Assembly (NCBI GenBank): GCA_019671005.1
Contig: CM033718.1
Span: 36,534,508 to 36,598,507, forward strand
Length of the DNA stretch: 64,000 bases
Reading direction: 5' to 3'
Source: Hibiscus mutabilis
Taxonomy: Eukaryota > Streptophyta > Magnoliopsida > Malvales > Malvaceae
The position numbers were made by a program, and so were the translations under genes. Within the stretch, counting starts at the first letter, position 1, and each line of letters opens with the position of its first letter. Shown here one piece after another: positions 11,650-23,479 of this stretch. The notes below the pieces were generated by a model. It had not been told where the DNA came from, did no database searches, and was given only the letters and a program-made list of their open reading frames with translations.

Positions 11650-14371
11650 TGTTATGATGTATATGAAATAGGGACTAGAATTGAAACCATGAATGATCTA
11701 GGGACTGAATTGTATGAATTAGGTCTGGAAATAGTGACTTAAAAATTGGGGAAGTTAGATTAAAAGTTTGTTAACTTGAATTGTATGAGAAAATCACAAT
11801 TTGGACTGTTTTGTAGAACATATAGAAGGGTGTGATTGCAAACTGTTTTTGTGGACCGTTTTAGCAAAAAATAGGACTATTGGGGACTGTTTTGTATAAC
11901 ATTGTAAATACAGTTAAAATGGGACTGTTTTGGGCAGTTTAAGAGCAGGGCAGAACTGTTTTAATACGATTGAAAAGATGAAATTGTTTTGCCCTGTTAT
12001 ACAATGGCTAAGTTAACATGAATGAAAATGCTAAATAGAAATGCTTAAATTGTTTGATTGTTGGAAATACAATGCTTGACTCTAGTTTCTTGTGAACTTG
12101 GATTACTTGAAATGTATTGTTTGGTTGTTGATTTTGATTCCATTATATTGGATGTATGTTAGAACAAGGAGTGGATCTTGTTGAAGAAGATAGAGTTAGG
12201 CAACCTAGTAACAAGCAAAAAGGGATTTGGATCAAGGATCAAAACTAGCTTGGAGTATTGTAAGTGTAGCTTTTACATAGGGTTAGGACTTAGGTCTTAA
12301 TCAAATATGCACAACTACTACTCCATTGATATATTTATGCTATGAAATGAATCTAAACTATGCTCGGAAATGAATTAAGGGAATAATGGTTTAAATGGAA
12401 ACTTCGTAGTAAGATATGCTTGATATATGAGTTGGTAATGCAAAGGGATCATGTAATAATGGATTGATCTTCTATGGTTTCTTGTATTGACCTAATTGAA
12501 TGAATCAAACATGCTTAGACATAATCTTGATTGATGCTATGATAACTTGAAATGAAAACTTGCTTGAATTATAATGAATGCATGATATATTAAGCTAAGG
12601 ATCGAATGGCCTAAGGGCTATCTCGATCTTGATAGATAAACACTTTAAAGGGATGCTTGAATAATCTACTAACTTGCCATGATCTTGTTGTGAGTACTTG
12701 CCTTGACTTGAAATCTAGAAGCTTACTTAATTGACAAGTAATTGAAATAAAGCCTTGGTTGCTAGTTTGTCATAGGTAGGATGGCATGCCATAGAGTCTA
12801 GAGCTTGTTGTGATTGGGTGGACTACGGTCCTGGGCCAAGGCCCTTATTTGGTGATAGTAGGAGGGATGTGTGTTATGGTCACTAGCAATAGTAGGAGCA
12901 ATATTACCAGTTTCTTGTTTTGGCAACAGTTTGGTTGGTAACTCGATTACCTTGACATAACTATGTACCAAGGCCTAATCTATAATGAATGAGCAAGAAA
13001 GAAATGCATGGCCTAAAGCTTGAATGATACTTGACTTAAAACATTGAAATTGCTTGCTTACATGATACTTGAAAAGTGATCATACTCGAATTGATATGCT
13101 TAAACATTCCTCTTGTCTTGATATAATACTCGATCCAACTTGAAATGGAAACAACCTTCTTGTTAATTGTTTTTCGAATGGTAGTGAAGCATGAATTAGT
13201 GTATATTACTTGAGATTGAGGCCTAATTATATGTTATTGTGCTTGTGATGATGTATATAAATGGTAATAGCTATACATGACTACTTGACTCCCTACTTGT
13301 ATTGAAACACTTGAAACCTTATGTTAGACTTAACTTCACATGCTCAAACCTTAGCTAGGTTGTACTTGATTTAAGACTACCTAAACTTGATAATTGGCTA
13401 GTAAATAGTTGCTACCTCACTAAGTACATTATGTACTTATCACTCTTGTTTCCATCCTTCCCAAACCACTGGTTTAAAGAGATCTTAAAGCTATCTTCCT
13501 TGAGCTTGAAGTAAGATACAAGCAGAGCTAGAAGTATGATTTCAAATCTATTTTTAACTCTCCTAGTAGGTGGCACCTAGATATGTACATAATTAAGCTA
13601 GATCATGCATTTTGTTTATTTTGAATTTTGTATATATATATGGCCTTCACCTTTAGAAGCTTGTAAAGACTTGGTTGGCAATGTTTAGTGCCATGATATC
13701 TAGATGCTATGTGAATGAATTAGACATGACTTGTTGAATATGGAGAATGGAACTTGGTTAATGATCTAGTTATATTTGAATGTGCTTAACAATGGGACAC
13801 TATGTGCTTAACTCTTGAATGCTTTATTCGAATTGATAACTTGTCGATTAGGTTGCTTCTAGTTCAAGTAATTAAAGTTATGATAAGTTAGTCATGATTT
13901 CTAGATGATGTTAAGCTTGCTTGAAGGCATGTTGATGGTGATATGATTCGAATGAATACATTGGTGACCATGTCTAGTAACCAACATTATATGTAACCTT
14001 GTCTTGAATGTAAAATGCTAAAAGATTATGCTTAGTTAACTTGACATGAATATGACATTGAAACCATGTTTGACATTGTCTTGAAATGGATCAAAGTTGT
14101 GCATACTTTAATAAACTTGAAATGAATTTGAGTCTTGCCTTGAGTGTATTCGATTGCCTACATGTACAAGGGACTATGTCTATATTTCGTAAGCCATAAT
14201 GTTTGTAAAGCATGATCTTGATGATTGTTTGGCTTTCTTGTTAGGCAAGTAACTCATCTAATATGATGAGTTCAAAAGTTTTAAATGGCTTGAATTTTTG
14301 TGTTCTTTCTTGTTTGCTTGTTTTAACACTCTTTGGCTGGGTTACTCCTAACCCGGGTGAGGGGTGTCACA
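11650..14371 (+). mobile_element. Truncated gypsy LTR (3' 2.7 kb)
   Basis: Joined directly to the broken RT, this has LTR landmarks: GGACTGTTTTG-type motifs at 11800-11960, the block near 12780-12950 that matches 17755-17950, the hairpin TAAGTAC-ATTAT-GTACTTA at 13421-13439, and the terminus GGGGTGTCACA at 14371. No PBS follows, so it may be a 3' LTR or a recombinant piece. It could be the lost 3' LTR of copy 1 after a deletion, but its terminus differs from that copy's 5' LTR. Confidence 0.65.
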
Positions 14372-15029
14372 AAATTCAAGAATGGTCTTTTGTCGAGGAT
14401 CAAAAGGATTAAGGTTATTCTTATACACGGATGTACTAAAGTCAAGTTATCATGATAACATAAACTTAGCTTTTAGACATAACTTGTTCTAAAACCAAAC
14501 AATTCCACATTCTCGTGAGGTACTAAATACACCTAATTCTTTTACCATATTTAAGACCATAATAGGTTCATTCGTGCATGATGAAGCATATTGATCTAAT
14601 CCCAATTTAAGGATTTGATTAAATACAAAATACATGGTTTGACCAAGTTAATCATATCGAGGTAAAGGAGATTTGTTAGAATCTAGCATCGAAATTTGTT
14701 ATACTAATACTTAAACTATCCCCTTATACAAACCATCTAACATTATTTACCCAGTATTCACATGGTAACAATCGAATCGTGCTCTAAATTAACTTAGCTC
14801 ATTTCTTTTTATATTCCAATCTTAATTTGAAATAGTTTAGGGACTTGTTCAATGCAAACATGACCCCGAGTTATTACACCATAAAACTCAAGATATATCT
14901 AGTAAGGTCTACCAAATTACAAAGCATGGGAGTAACTACATGACTCCAAAACATTCGAATACTACTAAGAACTTTATTCGACATTCTTAAACATTTCTTC
15001 ATGCCTTCATAAGTCCTTTCTCTTTGATC
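14372..15029. other. Unassigned AT-rich sequence
   Basis: No PBS, PPT, coding motif or LTR landmark was recognised. It sits between the plus-strand LTR end at 14371 and the minus-strand LTR end at 15030, so it may be old target DNA or an unrecognised element fragment. Confidence 0.4.
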
Positions 15030-15624
15030 TGTAACCCCCTCGACCCAGCTTAGTAGCGAGACCAAATCGAACGAGCTACATGGGGTTTCCCAAAGAAAAT
15101 CCGTGAGGGTTCACCTCGATAGATGACTCTTTTTATCTTATCTAAATGCACAATAACATCCTATGTGTTTAAGACTCCTAGCGGAAGAAACCTCAACACA
15201 ATCGGGCATTAATTCGACATCAAGTGAATATAAACTCAAACCAGGGACTAAATTGTAAATTTTACAATTTTCAAGGACTTAACCTAATTTTAAGTGACCA
15301 ACCTTTAATTAATCAGGTCTCATGCCTTCATGTCAAAACTCAACTCAATTCGATCATCCAAACTCATACAATTGCATCTACAACATTTAGGTACTAAAAC
15401 GTAAGAAAATTGAATTTCAGATTAAGCCAAAATAACTAACTTAACCGCTGGCCGTATCAATACAATTGAGCCCGTATTGGTACGGTCTTGTGTTTTCTCA
15501 AATTCTAGAATCCAGTAGCTTAAACCCGTACGCCTATACTGGTGCGGGTCCCCTCGTATTGATATGCTAAGCCTGTTTTGGCTTACTCGTACCGATACGA
15601 TGGCCCATGTACCGATACGTATGG
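15030..15624 (-). mobile_element. 3'-terminal LTR fragment, family of the 56956 LTR
   Basis: The minus-strand terminus is ...GGGTCGAGGGGGTTACA at 15030. About 430-590 bp inside lies a cluster of GTACCGATAC-like decamers, the same arrangement as in the LTR at 56956-60414, where the cluster sits about 420-690 bp before the end. It is cut at 15625 by the next LTR. No PBS is seen on its open side. Confidence 0.55.
15460..15624. repeat. Cluster of GTACCGATAC decamers in alternating orientation
   Basis: Variants of GTACCGATAC and its complement GTATCGGTAC recur several times, for example GTATCAATAC, GTATTGGTAC and two GTACCGATAC near the right end. Alternating orientation gives potential to fold. 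Compare 59728-59990. Confidence 0.6.
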
Positions 15625-18600
15625 TGTAATACCCCAAAGTCATGGCCTAGTAACATGTCATAAACTAATTAGAACTTAATTGTACAAACAATCTACAAAT
15701 TAGAAGAATTAAGTAAACCTAGTGACAAATTAGATGGACTGATAAAGAAGTGGCCGAATCATGAAGGATCAAATAGTAACAAATTGTAAATGTAGAATTG
15801 CATGCAATAAGGATTAGTAAGTAAGGATTTATGAAGCAATTAGACCATAATTTTCCAAGTGGAGGCAAATAGTCAAGCCATGTGATAACAACATGGCCAA
15901 GTGGCCATCTTTCTATCATCTTCTCCACTCCACTCTTTTTCCACCATGGCCGAATTTCCTCTCATCCATCTAGGAAAATAAAACCACCATTGTTGAGGAA
16001 GAAAGCTTGCATGTGATCACAATTGAATGAAAATTGAATAGCTAGGAAGATTGTAAGTGGTTTCTAAATCCTTCCTCCCTAGCAACTTGTTTGAATGAGT
16101 GATTGATGATGTTCTTGTTGCCTTGATTGAAATGATAATTTTTATGTATTTTATGATCATGCTAGCTTCTAATTGAACTTGAAATTGTGTTTTCTAGTAG
16201 TTAAGTTGCTAAAGAAAATGTATATGGTTGCTGGAAATTTGAGAATTGGATGTATGATTGAAAACAGTCTTGATTAGGGACTGTTTTACTAGTGAAAATG
16301 TGTGAATAGGCTAAATGTATATAGAATCCTTTTTTTGATCATGTTGGTAGATGAATTGAGGATTTATTTGAGTAAATAAGTTGCTGGAAATGTGAAAGCA
16401 CCTAATTGGATTAGTTAAACTAGGTAATGGACTGCTCAATTGATAAATTGGATGTATAATGTTGATCAAATAGATCAAATTGCATTCAAAATGATAATGC
16501 CTTGTTTTAAGCACATTGCTAGGTGAATTAGACTGACCTAGACATGTAAGAACATGAAAATGAATTGAATTGCCATGTTAGAACTTCGTTAAAATGAGTT
16601 ATGAAACTAGAAACTCAACCTGAGTAATCTGCCCAGAATACTCTGTTCTGGGTAGTAACTTTGAAAAATCACCATAAATTGTATAGAATGAATTTAAGGC
16701 TGAATATTTTATGGACAACACCTTGATATGTCTAAATTGATTAGTAGAAAACATAACTGAATTTTGGATTGTAGAATGAATTGTAGAGAAGTAACACCAA
16801 GGACAGTGCAAACTGTCCAGTGTAGCAAATTACCCTGTCTTTAAGTTAAAAACTGTATTAATTGGAAAATAACTAAAATGTAAGCCCTATATGGTTAGAA
16901 AGACAGTTAAGTTATCTTTCCAAAGGCGTAAACCAATTGAAATTCCGACGTAAGGAATGAAAGTTATGCATGTTTAAGTGAACAGACTACATGCTGCCTA
17001 GTAATAACAGTTTAGGTAATTGTACACTGTTTTGTGGCAATTTATAAACTGTTTTGTAAACAGATTTGGGACATTGATTCTGCCCTATTTTACATGAGTT
17101 AGAATATAGATAAGTGCTTTTAAGTGTAGTGGAGAATGTATATGAACATACTGCCAGATTTGTATATGTTGTATACTTGTAACTTCGCCTTGAATGAATG
17201 ACTTTGTGAACTTGTTTTGACATGTATTTGTTTTATAATGTGTTAGAACCAGAAGTAAACTTGGTGGATGAGGAAAAAGTGGATCATCCTAAAGCCATTA
17301 ACAAAGGAGTGTGGATCCAAGACTAGCTAAGCTTGGAGTATTGTGAGTGTAGTTATCTCTAGGGTTAGGACTAGGTCCTAACCAATGCATACTTGTTTAC
17401 ATTCTTGTAATGTTAAATGAACCTAATAAGGACTTGACCTAATAAGGGAAGACTGACTAGTAATGCATGAAATTTGATCACATCTTGAATACATGTTTTA
17501 TTCGAATGCTAAGCATGTTTAAATGGTACATTGGTGCTTGTATGTGCCATGATGCATGTGATCGAATGCTAAAGAACTTGCTTGAGATATCATCTCATCT
17601 TGTTGAAATGAAACATGAGAATTACATGATATGTGAGCTATGGTTCAATTGGCCTAAGGGCCTAAAATGAAATGAATTTGCTTGACATGATCATGAACTT
17701 GATAAACTTGTATAAATGGTAAATCAAACAACCTTGGTAGCTAGTTGGACAAGGTAGAAGGGCATGCCTTGGAGTCTAGAGCTCATTGTGTCAGGGTGGA
17801 CTATGGTCCAGGGCTAAGGACCCTGTTTGGTGACAGACGGAGGGTACGTATATGGTCTTTGGCGACAGTAGGAGGGTTGACCAGCACTACGGTGCATCTT
17901 GTGGCGACAGTTGGTTGGAGACTCGATTACCTATACAAACTAAGTACCAAGGGGGTTGTTTAAATGATAACAAATGTAATAACAATCCTAAAACACATGT
18001 GACTTGTCTTGAAAGCCGTGAATTGAATGTTATTTGTCTTGAAAGCCATGAATTGTATGGTACTTGTCATGTAAACATGACTTACTTGATTACTTGTTTT
18101 GAAAGCATGATGCGCTTGATTCTTGATATGAAAACCTGAAGTATGAATTCTTGTTTCTTGTTCCTTGATAGCCGAATGCATGAAATCCTTAGCTAGGATT
18201 ATCTTAATGCTTGAAAGCCTTAGCTAAGATCACTCTAATGCTTGAAAACCTTAGCTAGGTTCATTATGGATTAAATGACACATAACTTGTCATAACAAAT
18301 TGTTAGATCTAGTTACTACCTCACTAAGTACATTCTTGTACTTATCACTCTCGTTTTCATTCTTCCCAACTACAGGATAAAGGATACGAGTGTTGCTTGA
18401 TCTTGAAGCCTGATTACTTGAGCTCGAAGCAAGACACAAGCATAGTTAAAGTATGGTTTCATACTTGTTTTGTACATCTCCTAGATTGCTGGCACTAGAT
18501 TGTATAGACTTTAACTTGATCATGCATTTTGGAACACTTGAACTTGTATATCTGTATATGTTCTTGTTCTTGAATGGGCCTACCATGTTATGAACCTATT

Positions 18601-19380
18601 GGCAAGTATGTAATGAACTTAAAGTACTTGTAATGCAATTTTGTTTGTTGCGCATATGATGATACAAATGAAATGACCAAGTGTTATTGTATGTTTGGAA
18701 TGACTAAGTATTTGATCTAGTTTACCTTAGAGCATTCGAATGCCTCACTTAGTGTACATGTATAAGATTGAATGAATAGCATGAAATGCTTCATGTCTTG
18801 TTTGAATTGAAAGTAAAATGAGATGAACCATGCTACTTGACTCACCAATCGAATGCTTTATAGGATGTTATGGTTATTTGTGTGTGTGAGTAAACCATGT
18901 TGTATGTATATTGTATGTTTGAATAGGGTTGCCGAATGGTCTATATGTTTGAAATATGTTACACTAAATTGTATGTTAACATGGTCATGTTTATTGAATT
19001 TAGGTATGACATTAGTACATGTAACAAATTAAGGAACATTAGGAAAAGAAATGGGAGCATGTTACACCTAGGGTCATTCTAATGATAGGGTTTAAATGAA
19101 GTTAAATGAATCATGAAAGTAGTAACTTGTAATGTAAGCATGAAATGAAATAATTTAGGAGCCTAATCGAATGCCTTAGTATGTCTTGAAATCAAATGTG
19201 AGTTTGCTTGTTTGATAAGTAATGAATGCTTGTTTGCTTGTTAGTTAAGTAACTAATCTAATAAGGATGAGTTGTCAATCCTTGCCTTGTTCTTGTATTG
19301 TTTGCTTGCCTCGTCCTTGCCCTTGCTTAAGTAACGCTCCCGAGCCAGTTTGCTACTAGCCCAGGGTAGGGGGTGTTACA
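15625..19380 (+). mobile_element. 5' LTR (3.76 kb) of gypsy copy 2
   Basis: It starts TGTAATACCCCAAAGTCATGG and ends GGGGGTGTTACA, with a PBS six bases on and gag at 19533. It is nearly collinear with the partial LTR at 60727-64000. Landmarks are the conserved module at 16912-16972, the GGACAGTGCAAACTGTCC block near 16800, and the hairpin TAAGTAC-ATTCTT-GTACTTA at 18325-18344, followed by a pyrimidine tract and AACTACAG. The ORFs inside are not supported as genes. Confidence 0.85.
18325..18344 (+). promoter_or_regulatory. Conserved LTR hairpin TAAGTAC-ATTCTT-GTACTTA
   Basis: A perfect 7-bp stem with a 6-base loop. About 20 bases later comes CATTCTTCCCAACTACAG, which resembles a plant 3' splice site. 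The same pair of signals is near 63338 and, in part, near 8335. Confidence 0.55.
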
Positions 19381-19386
19381 TTTAAT

Positions 19387-19399
19387 TGGTAATCAAAGC
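19387..19399 (+). other. Primer binding site, gypsy copy 2
   Basis: TGGTAATCAAAGC six bases after the LTR end. It carries the same inserted A as the PBS at 9401 plus one further change from TGGTATCAGAGC. Confidence 0.7.
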
Positions 19400-19532
19400 T
19401 TTTTAGTCAGTTCTAGGACTAAACCGAGCTCTCCTGCATCATATATGATAAATTGTGCTACCTATGAGTTCTATTATAAGTTGCTTGTGTCCTTGCTTAA
19501 ACTAAACTCTTATTTTTCTACTTGAACTAGAA

Positions 19533-20728
19533 ATGTCTGAAACAAGACTTGGCTGGGACAATGAAAGTCACGAAGGCTCCTCGAATGAAGGAGATAGTGT
19601 GAGGATGGAACAAAATCTTCCACAACAACAAAATCAAAACCGAGCCCAAGCTGCTCCTCAACAGGAAGCTCTTGCTATAAATCCTCTGCAACAGGAATGT
19701 CTCATGAGCATGAAAGAGATGTTCAATCATCTTGTAACTGCTTTGAAACTAGACCATCCTATTGCTCCTCATGTTGTTGTGCCAAACAGAGCCCTAATTG
19801 ACAAGTTGGCTCAACACCGGGCCTATACATTCACTGGCATTAATGAAGCCAATCCCGAAGTAGCTGAGTATAGGTTAGAGGCCACTACTCGAATCTTGAC
19901 CAAGCAACTACCTTGTCTTGATGAACACAAGCTCGAATGTGCCATAGACCTGTTGGCAGATGAAGCTCTAAGCTGGTGGGAAACCACTACCCTGACTACT
20001 CTTGTTGAAGCTGTAACATTAGTGAACAGCACCTGGGCGAGAAACTTTACTTGTATCTCAAGCAAGGTGGCTGACCCATTGAACAATACGTGAGTGATTT
20101 CTGCAAGTATTGCAAGTACAGGTCAAAATACATCAAAATCGATGTTGATAAATGCCGGATGTTTATCGATGAACTGAGTCTAATCTTCACAACCCTGGGT
20201 ATCACTAACTTCTAGAATTTAGTAAACTGGGCTATTGCAACCGAGGCAAAGATGAAGGCCTCTGAGAAACGTAAAAGTGGCAACTCCTGGAAAGACAAAC
20301 GATCCATAAATGATGACAAACCTCATTGGCAGTCAAAGAAATCTAAGCACTCCAATGATCACTCCTCGAATTACACTCATGATCAGAAAAGCAATTACAT
20401 ATCGAGACCTCAATCGGTAACCAAGCCTTCAGCCCCGATCATCTCAGTTGATAGTACAGGGAATTCGGGTAAAGCTTCTCAATATCCTACTTGCAAGTTC
20501 TATCGGAAAGGCCACACCGAGCAATGTAGAACTCAACAAAATTTGTGTTTCTTATGTGGAGCCTCTGATCATTATATCCAGGATTGTCCTCAAAATCCTA
20601 ACAAGGTTCCAACTCGAACTCCTGCAAATGCTAGTTCAGCTCCATCTAATCAAAACAAGGGCCAGAGACAAGCTCAGTCCTGGAATCAAAGCAAAGGTAG
20701 AGGCCAACATTTGGCACCTACACACTAG
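19533..20728 (+). pseudogene. gag: Ty3/gypsy gag, frameshifted
   Basis: Structural protein of the element particle. The ATG at 19533 begins MSETRLGWDNESHEG, matching copy 1. The N-terminal and capsid-like parts are open to about 20040 (DKLAQHRAYTFTGINEANP; LADEALSWWETTTL). The frame then shifts; the remainder (EQYVSDFCKYCKY, then a lysine-rich stretch from 20252) is open to 20728 in another frame. The zinc knuckle CFLCGASDHYIQDC (C-X2-C-X4-H-X4-C) lies at about 20545-20590; an upstream half-knuckle CKFYRKGHTEQC has lost one cysteine. The basic tail before the stop is typical of nucleocapsid. This is the best preserved gag here, but one frameshift and an internal stop make it non-functional. 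Confidence 0.87.
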
Positions 20729-21040
20729 GAATCCTGAGCCCCTGCTTGAATCTACCATATTCGTGGGAAAGAGGAAGAAGAAGCACCCATTGTTATTGCA
20801 GGTACTGTTGAATTAAATTCAAGTCCTGCATATGCTTTGATTGATTTGGGATCTACCCACTCTTTTATATGTTATTCTTTGATTGCTAAGTTAAACTTAA
20901 AACCCAAACTTGTTTAGACTAGCCTTGTAGTTTTGAACCCTATAGGAGGAAATATGCCTATTAACTTTCTTTGCAAGCAATGCCCTATAAGCATTCGAAA
21001 TGTGCCTTTTCCCATGGACCTTTATGTGTTGCCTTCTTGT
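20729..21040 (+). pseudogene. pol: Ty3/gypsy protease, split by a LINE fragment
   Basis: It continues from gag through IYHIRGKEEEEAP, common to all three gypsy copies here. The catalytic motif reads YALIDLGSTHSF, with leucine where copies 1 and 3 have serine (ALIDSGST), so the Asp-Ser/Thr-Gly triplet is damaged. A stop follows LKPKLV. Coding sequence continues to DLYVLP at 21040, where a LINE fragment interrupts it. The lost continuation resumes after 21600 with the VLPYCEF-type block. Confidence 0.8.
21021..21040 (+). repeat. Target-site duplication flanking the LINE fragment
   Basis: TTTATGTGTTGCCTTCTTGT here and TTTATGTCTTGCCTTATTGT at 21600-21619: 18 of 20 bases match. Both copies carry the protease codons for LYVLP, as expected of a duplicated target. 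Confidence 0.85.
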
Positions 21041-21567
21041 ATGATGGTAGAAATGTTACTTGTAACATGTCAGTTGTTTGGAAATGTCCCCCGAAAGCAA
21101 CATATAAGGTTAATGTTGATGGAGCCTTTGTACCTAGCACCGGTATGGCAACGTATGAAGTGGTGGGAAGGGATGAACATGGACTCATGGATGATGGTCA
21201 AGCGCACATTATTCCCGCCACTTTTACGGCCGAGCTTGCGAAAGCATGGGCCTTTGTGGAAGGCATCAAGTTGGCGGCATCAAGTGGATGGTCGAGTGTG
21301 ATCATTGAGGGTGACTCCATCGGCATCATCAACCGGCTACTGTCTGCAAGCCCTGATCTTTCTTTGGCAGCGATCGTCCTCGAGGAGGCTAGGCAGATCC
21401 TACGCGAGCACCCCAGTTTCTCCTTAACGCATGCTAGCCGAGAGGCTAATCGAGTTGCTCACTCACTTGCCCATTGGGGTCTTTCTTGTTATGAGCCTTT
21501 TTATTTTTCATTTAAGATGCCGGACTGTGTGGCTACTCTTATTATTGATGATGCAATTTATGGTTAA
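21041..21567 (+). pseudogene. LINE-encoded RNase H domain, open but without its RT
   Basis: The insert reads openly for about 175 codons. The domain has the plant L1-type RNase H layout: WKCPPKATYKVNVDGAF (first Asp), AELAKAWAFVEGI (Glu), VIIEGDSIGII (second Asp) and REANRVAHSLAHWG near the C-terminus. This domain would degrade the RNA strand of RNA-DNA hybrids and normally sits at the C-terminus of the LINE ORF2 protein after endonuclease and RT, both missing here. The longer ORF from 20971 starts in gypsy DNA in a wrong frame, so its first 23 residues are accidental. With no stops it looks younger than the host copy. Confidence 0.8.
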
Positions 21568-21599
21568 TTAATGAAACCTTTGTTTTTCCCTCAAAAAAA
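21041..21599 (+). mobile_element. 5'-truncated non-LTR (LINE) retrotransposon insertion
   Basis: A 559-bp insert in the gypsy protease, bounded by 20-bp direct repeats and ending in a short A run (TCAAAAAAA), the hallmarks of target-primed reverse transcription. Its base composition is visibly more GC-rich than the flanks. Only the 3' end of the element is present: an RNase H domain, stop at about 21567 and a 3' UTR of about 30 bases. Confidence 0.85.
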
Positions 21600-23150
21600 T
21601 TTATGTCTTGCCTTATTGTGAGTTCGATCTAGTGTTAATACTAGATTGGCTAAGCAAAAATAAAGCCTGGATATATTGCCAAAATAGTAGACTTTATCTC
21701 TGAGGCTTAGGAAAGGAATCAAACCTCCTAATTGATAGAAAACCGACCTCAATCTTTGCTTCCATGACTATGCAAGATGAACTTGAATTCGGCTTACCTA
21801 GTATGCCAATTGTATTTGAATTCATTGATGTTTTTCCCGAGGAACACCCTGGTCTCCCTCCAACCAGAGAAGTAGAGTTCGGGATCGATGTTCAACTTGG
21901 AACAACTCTAGTGTCCATCACACCCTATCGAATGACACATTTTGAATTGAAAGAACTCAAGAAGCAACTCCAAGAGCTACAAAACAAAGGTTTCATTAGA
22001 CCTAGCTCATCTATCTAGGGTTCTCCAGTCTTGTTCGTGAAAAAAAAGACAACACTATGAGACTCTGTATTGATTATAGACAATTGAGCAAGCTTACTAT
22101 CAAGAATCGATATCCTCTCCCAAGGATAGAAGATCTCTTCGATCAACTCAAAGATGCTTCGGTCTTCTCAAAGATATATCTTCGATCGGATACTATCAAA
22201 TGAGGGTAAATGAAGAAGATGTACCTAAGACAGCCTTTTGTACTCGATATGGCCACTTTGAATTTCTTATAATTCCATTCGGGTTAACGAATGCTCTGGC
22301 TACTTTCATGGACCTCATGAACCGTGTATTCAAGCCCTATCTTGACAAGTTTCTGGTCGTCTTCATCGATGACATCCCGGTGTATTCCCAGAATAAGGAA
22401 GAACATTCCAAACAACTTCGAATTGTATTGCAAACTCTCCGATAACATCAATTATTCGCAAAGTTCTCTATGTGTGAATTTTGGCTATCGGAAGTCTCGT
22501 TCCTTGGACATGTCATCTCGGCAGAAGGAATTAAAGTAGACCCGAGCAAAATTCAATCCATCCTGAATTGGAGATCTCTGAGAAATGTTGGAGAGGTTAA
22601 ATGTTTTCTCAGTTTAGCCGGGTATTATCAGTGTTTTGTCAAGGTATTTTCATCCATTGTTGCAAGCTTGACTAAACTAACTCGTAAAGACACGCCCTTT
22701 GTTTGGTCGGAGAACCAACAACGAAGCTTCGATCATGTTAAACAAGCTCTAACTCATGCACCGGTTCTTATCCAACCATAATTAGGTAAAGAATTCACTG
22801 TCTATAGTGATGCATCTCATTTAGGACTAGGATGTGTCCTAATGCAAGATGGAAAAGTGGTAGCTTACGATTCAAGGCAACTAAAACCACACGAGTCAAA
22901 CTACCCTACACACGATCTAGAATTGGCAGCTATCGTGTTTGCTCTGAAAATATGGAGACATTAATGGTACGGGGGAAATGTAACCTGTTCACAGACCACA
23001 AGAGTCTCAAATACCTCCTAACTCAAAAAGACTTGAATTTGAGACAAAGGAGATGGCTAGAATTGCTTAAAGACTACGATTTGGTTATCGACTAACATCC
23101 GGGGAAAGGAAACGTGGTTACTGATACCCTTAGTCACAGACCATACTCGG
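21600..23150 (+). pseudogene. pol: Ty3/gypsy reverse transcriptase and RNase H, decayed
   Basis: Downstream half of the pol split by the LINE. In order: VFPEEHPGLPPTREVEFG (RT entry, about 21827), RLCIDYRQLSKLTIKNRYPLP (about 22060), KTAFCTRYGHFEF and IPFGLTNALATF (22225-22300), the polymerase motif VVFIDDIPVYS with both aspartates kept (about 22355-22390), the FLGHVIS block (about 22500), and RNase H starting VYSDASHLGLGCVLMQDG (22800-22850) through LFTDHKSLKYLL and the GKGNVVTDTLSH end (about 23130). Several stops and at least two frame changes (near 22045 and 22443) break it. The order RT-RNase H-integrase identifies Ty3/gypsy. Confidence 0.88.
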
Positions 23151-23182
23151 GTAAACTCTTAAATCTAAATCCTAGAATAATT

Positions 23183-23254
23183 CATTTGAATTTAATCTTT
23201 CTTGGATTACAAGTAATCCATTTGAATTGAGCTTTCTTGTCTTGCAAGTAACTA
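23183..23254 (+). repeat. 36-bp degenerate tandem duplication in the RNase H-integrase linker
   Basis: Two adjacent copies of a segment starting CATTTGAATT and ending CAAGTAA, 36 bp apart, which is a multiple of three and so leaves the reading frame unchanged. Confidence 0.5.
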
Positions 23255-23479
23255 TTCAAAATATTCCTTAATGATCTCGTCCTTTTGTTTGTAGCTTCCT
23301 TGGCTATCAATGCCCATTTCCGTTTATCCAAATGACGTAAATTCTTGTCTAAACTTCAAGTTCAATCTAGTCTAATCTCGAGAATCAAAGACTCCAACAA
23401 ACAGATCTAGGTCTTCAGAAGATCATATCCAACCTAGACTCATAGTCTAATTCTGACTTCTCCCTCAAGTCAAATGGAC

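Noticed and set aside
17467..18139. ORFs repeated at 62480-63152, as a possible gene family
   Set aside because: They are collinear parts of sister LTRs; differences between copies do not favour silent positions as far as I can see.
20971..21567. A genuine fusion protein of gypsy and LINE parts
   Set aside because: The gypsy-derived first 23 residues are out of the gag-pol frame, and the LINE piece lacks its own start.
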